A stretch of DNA of 7,611 nucleotides, from positions 1 to 7,611 of the forward strand of contig CADBRL010000081.1 of NCBI GenBank assembly GCA_902797105.1. The letters run 5' to 3'. The notes below the pieces were generated by a model, which was not told the origin of the DNA, did not search any database, and was given only the letters and a program-made list of their open reading frames with translations. The position numbers and the translations under genes are program-made. This document shows, in pieces, positions 6,093 to 7,611 of the stretch (its first letter is position 1; each line of letters begins with the position of its first letter). The stretch is from an uncultured Erysipelotrichaceae bacterium (GTDB lineage: Bacteria > Bacillota_I > Bacilli_A > RF39 > UBA660).

Positions 6093-6098
6093 GAGGTG
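6093..6098 (+). promoter_or_regulatory. Ribosome binding site that decides the thiI start
   Basis: GAGGTG lies five nt before the ATG at 6104, where the protein begins MKKIIIIKYGELS, the usual ThiI N-terminus. The in-frame TTG at 6065 is in the terminator and repeat and is not a start. Confidence 0.8.
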
Positions 6099-6103
6099 CA
6101 TTT

Positions 6104-7288
6104 ATGAAAAAAATAATTATTATAAAATATGGTGAATTAAGCACTAAAAAAGATAATAAAAACTTTTTTATAAGTAAACTTAAAAATAATATTGAAGTTA
6201 CTTTAGAGAATATTAATCATAATACTTATTATGATTTTGGTAGAATGTTTATTGAAACTGATGATTTTGATGAAGTTATAAAACATTTAGAAAATGTATT
6301 TGGTATTCAAGAACTTTTAGTGGGTTATACATCAAATAATTTAGAAATAGATGATATTAAAAATAAAGTTTTAGATCTAGTAAGTAGTAAAAGCTTTAAT
6401 ACATTTAAGGTTGTAACTAAAAGAAGTAATAAAAATTATCCCATAAATTCAATGGAAATAAGTAAAGTAGTAGGTGGACATTTACTTAAAAATATTAGTG
6501 ATATAAAAGTTGATGTTCATAATCCTGAGCTTACAGTAAATATTGAAATAAGAAATGAAGAAGTGCTTTTTTATTTTGAAGGTATTAAAGGCTTAGGTGG
6601 TTATCCAGTTGGAACACTTGGTAAAGGATTACTTATGCTAAGTGGTGGAATAGATTCTCCTGTTGCGGGATATCTTACTATTAAACGTGGTGTTAAACTT
6701 GAAGCAATTTATTTTGAAAGTCCACCTCATACTAGTGATGCTGCGAAAGATAAAGTTTTAAAGCTTGCTAGAGTTTTAGCTAAATATAATACGGAAGTAA
6801 AGGTTCATGTAATTAACTTTACGGAGATTCAAGAAACTATACTTAAGAATATACCTCATGAATATTTAATTACTATCATGAGAAGAATGATGTATAGAAT
6901 AAGTGCTATTATTGCAAATGAAAATAAATGTAATATTTTGGTAAATGGTGAATCAATTGGTCAAGTTGCAAGCCAAACTCTAACAAGTATGAGAGCTATA
7001 AATGAAGTTGTTAAGATGCCAGTTATAAGACCTGTTGCATGTTTTGATAAATTAGAAATAATTGATATTTCAAAGAAAATTGGTACATATGATATATCAA
7101 CGCTTCCTTTTGAAGATTGTTGTACAGTGTTTGTACCTAAACATCCAGTTATTAATCCAAGTCCAGCACTATGTGAAGAATATGAAGCATTAATACCATA
7201 TAAAGAATTAATTTATAAGGCCATAAAAGGACATACAACAATAAAAGTTGGCATAAAAGAAGAAAATAAGTTTAGTGATTTGTTATAA
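6104..7288 (+). CDS. thiI: ThiI, tRNA uracil 4-sulfurtransferase, 394 aa (no rhodanese domain)
   Basis: ThiI adenylates U8 of tRNA and replaces its oxygen with sulfur to give 4-thiouridine, a near-UV sensor and tRNA-stability mark; in some bacteria it also helps make the thiazole of thiamine. Order of domains: N-terminal ferredoxin-like region beginning IIIKYGELSTKKDN; THUMP domain for tRNA binding (about 60-165, with TKRSNKNYPINSMEIS and VDVHNPELTVNIEIR); PP-loop AANH domain from about 175, with MLSGGIDSPVAGYL (178-191) as the ATP-binding P-loop, NGESIGQVASQTL (281-293) and EDCCTVFVPKHP with Cys339-Cys340 (one equivalent to the catalytic cysteine of the family). At 394 residues it matches the short Gram-positive form. 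E. coli ThiI is longer and carries a C-terminal rhodanese domain, which is absent here, so sulfur should come directly from a desulfurase, most simply the one two genes upstream. It has a candidate promoter of its own; no clear terminator separates it from the small gene that follows. Confidence 0.96.
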   Translation: MKKIIIIKYGELSTKKDNKNFFISKLKNNIEVTLENINHNTYYDFGRMFIETDDFDEVIKHLENVFGIQELLVGYTSNNLEIDDIKNKVLDLVSSKSFNTFKVVTKRSNKNYPINSMEISKVVGGHLLKNISDIKVDVHNPELTVNIEIRNEEVLFYFEGIKGLGGYPVGTLGKGLLMLSGGIDSPVAGYLTIKRGVKLEAIYFESPPHTSDAAKDKVLKLARVLAKYNTEVKVHVINFTEIQETILKNIPHEYLITIMRRMMYRISAIIANENKCNILVNGESIGQVASQTLTSMRAINEVVKMPVIRPVACFDKLEIIDISKKIGTYDISTLPFEDCCTVFVPKHPVINPSPALCEEYEALIPYKELIYKAIKGHTTIKVGIKEENKFSDLL

Positions 7289-7316
7289 TTTTAAAAAAAA
7301 TAAACATAATATTACT

Positions 7317-7322
7317 AGGTGA
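7317..7322 (+). promoter_or_regulatory. Ribosome binding site that decides the start of the 66-aa gene
   Basis: AGGTGA lies five nt before the ATG at 7328. The in-frame GTG at 7319 is part of this site and so is not the start. Confidence 0.6.
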
Positions 7323-7327
7323 TATTT

Positions 7328-7528
7328 ATGTTTAAGATGAGTGATTACTACTATAAAGGTTATGATATTGAAAGTAAAAGTAGATTAGAAAAAATTAGAA
7401 TGGAATATTCCAATCCTTATGGATATAATTTAGAAAGTAATCAAAGAAGAATAGTGGATATAGATTCAAATGTAACTCATACTAATCAGAATATGGTTAA
7501 AAATGGAGAATATAAAAAAGAAAAATAA
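7328..7528 (+). CDS. Small hydrophilic protein of unknown function, 66 aa
   Basis: I do not recognise this protein. It begins MFKMSDYYYKGYDIESKSRL and is strongly polar, with many Tyr in the first third, an Arg/Lys-Glu stretch in the middle, and an Asn-rich, lysine-ended tail (KNGEYKKEK). There is no membrane segment, no cysteine and no signal peptide, so it is probably cytoplasmic and perhaps partly disordered. Support for a real gene: a good ribosome binding site with correct spacing, codon use like its neighbours, TAA stop, and a weak hairpin straight after it. It starts 39 nt after thiI with no clear terminator between, so it is probably co-transcribed with thiI. A weak CATAAT at 7305-7310 is the only -10-like box. 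It might instead belong with whatever lies to the right of the window. Confidence 0.6.
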   Translation: MFKMSDYYYKGYDIESKSRLEKIRMEYSNPYGYNLESNQRRIVDIDSNVTHTNQNMVKNGEYKKEK

Positions 7529-7544
7529 GCAAAAGTATTTTTTT
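7521..7544 (+). terminator. Weak AT-only terminator after the 66-aa gene
   Basis: AAAAATA (7521-7527) pairs with TATTTTT (7536-7542) around an 8-nt loop and runs on into more T. The stop codon (7526-7528) lies in the left arm, as at the other gene ends here. The stem has no GC pair in its main run, so it may be inefficient. Confidence 0.35.
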
Positions 7545-7577
7545 GAAGAATATTTGATATCTTTTCGCCAATAACTT

Positions 7578-7611
7578 TGAAGAACGAAAATCTTGAATTT
7601 TTCGTTCTTCA
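7578..7611. repeat. Perfect 13-bp inverted repeat at the right edge, probably a terminator stem
   Basis: TGAAGAACGAAAA (7578-7590) pairs with TTTTCGTTCTTCA (7599-7611) around the 8-nt loop TCTTGAAT. With five GC pairs it is the most stable hairpin in the window. Whether the stem is longer or is followed by T on the right cannot be seen. It may be a bidirectional terminator closing the thiI region or one serving a convergent gene beyond the edge. Confidence 0.6.

Noticed and set aside
6065..6103. N-terminal extension of ThiI from TTG
   Set aside because: It lies in the terminator/repeat region and includes the -10 box. ThiI proteins begin at the MKKIIIIKYGELS segment, and GAGGTG precedes the ATG at 6104.
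7281..7312. Terminator between thiI and the 66-aa gene
   Set aside because: The sequence is A/T-rich, but I find no convincing stem followed by a T run on the plus strand.

Overview
The window is very AT-rich (roughly 27-30% GC by eye). Every complete gene ends in TAA and tryptophan is read from TGG, so the standard code applies. The gene set and the ezrA - cysteine desulfurase - thiI order match low-GC Gram-positive bacteria, in particular Bacilli. The extreme AT bias and compact spacing would suit an Erysipelotrichia- or RF39-like gut member of the class, but that finer placement is inference.

Left part, minus strand (1-1255): the first 342 codons of glmS run off the left edge. Upstream of it lie a well-preserved glmS ribozyme-riboswitch (about 1070-1183) and a near-consensus sigma-A promoter (1227-1255). 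The promoter spacer carries a small inverted repeat. A second promoter diverges from this control region towards the right.

Middle part, plus strand (1263-4815): a DUF308/HdeD-like membrane protein with three tandem repeats is closed by an intrinsic terminator. It is followed by ezrA, the membrane-anchored coiled-coil regulator of the FtsZ ring. A NifS/IscS-type cysteine desulfurase follows ezrA after an 11-nt gap that is almost entirely its ribosome binding site. A hairpin terminator ends that unit.

Right part, plus strand (4804-7611): an orphan HipA-fold protein kinase gene, then thiI (tRNA 4-thiouridine synthase, short form without a rhodanese domain), then an unrecognised 66-aa hydrophilic protein. 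The desulfurase is expected to supply sulfur to ThiI for s4U8 in tRNA. The HipA-like gene sits between these two functional partners. The leaders of the HipA-like gene and of thiI share an identical 23-nt direct repeat at exactly the same distance from each start codon. This looks like a duplicated intergenic cassette that accompanied the insertion of the kinase gene. The window ends in a perfect 13-bp hairpin.

I see no tRNA, rRNA, CRISPR array, insertion sequence or replication origin. No gene-free stretch exceeds 300 bases; the longest (1029-1309) is filled by the ribozyme and the divergent promoters. The kinase and its duplicated leader are the most unusual items. Nothing here proves a new system.
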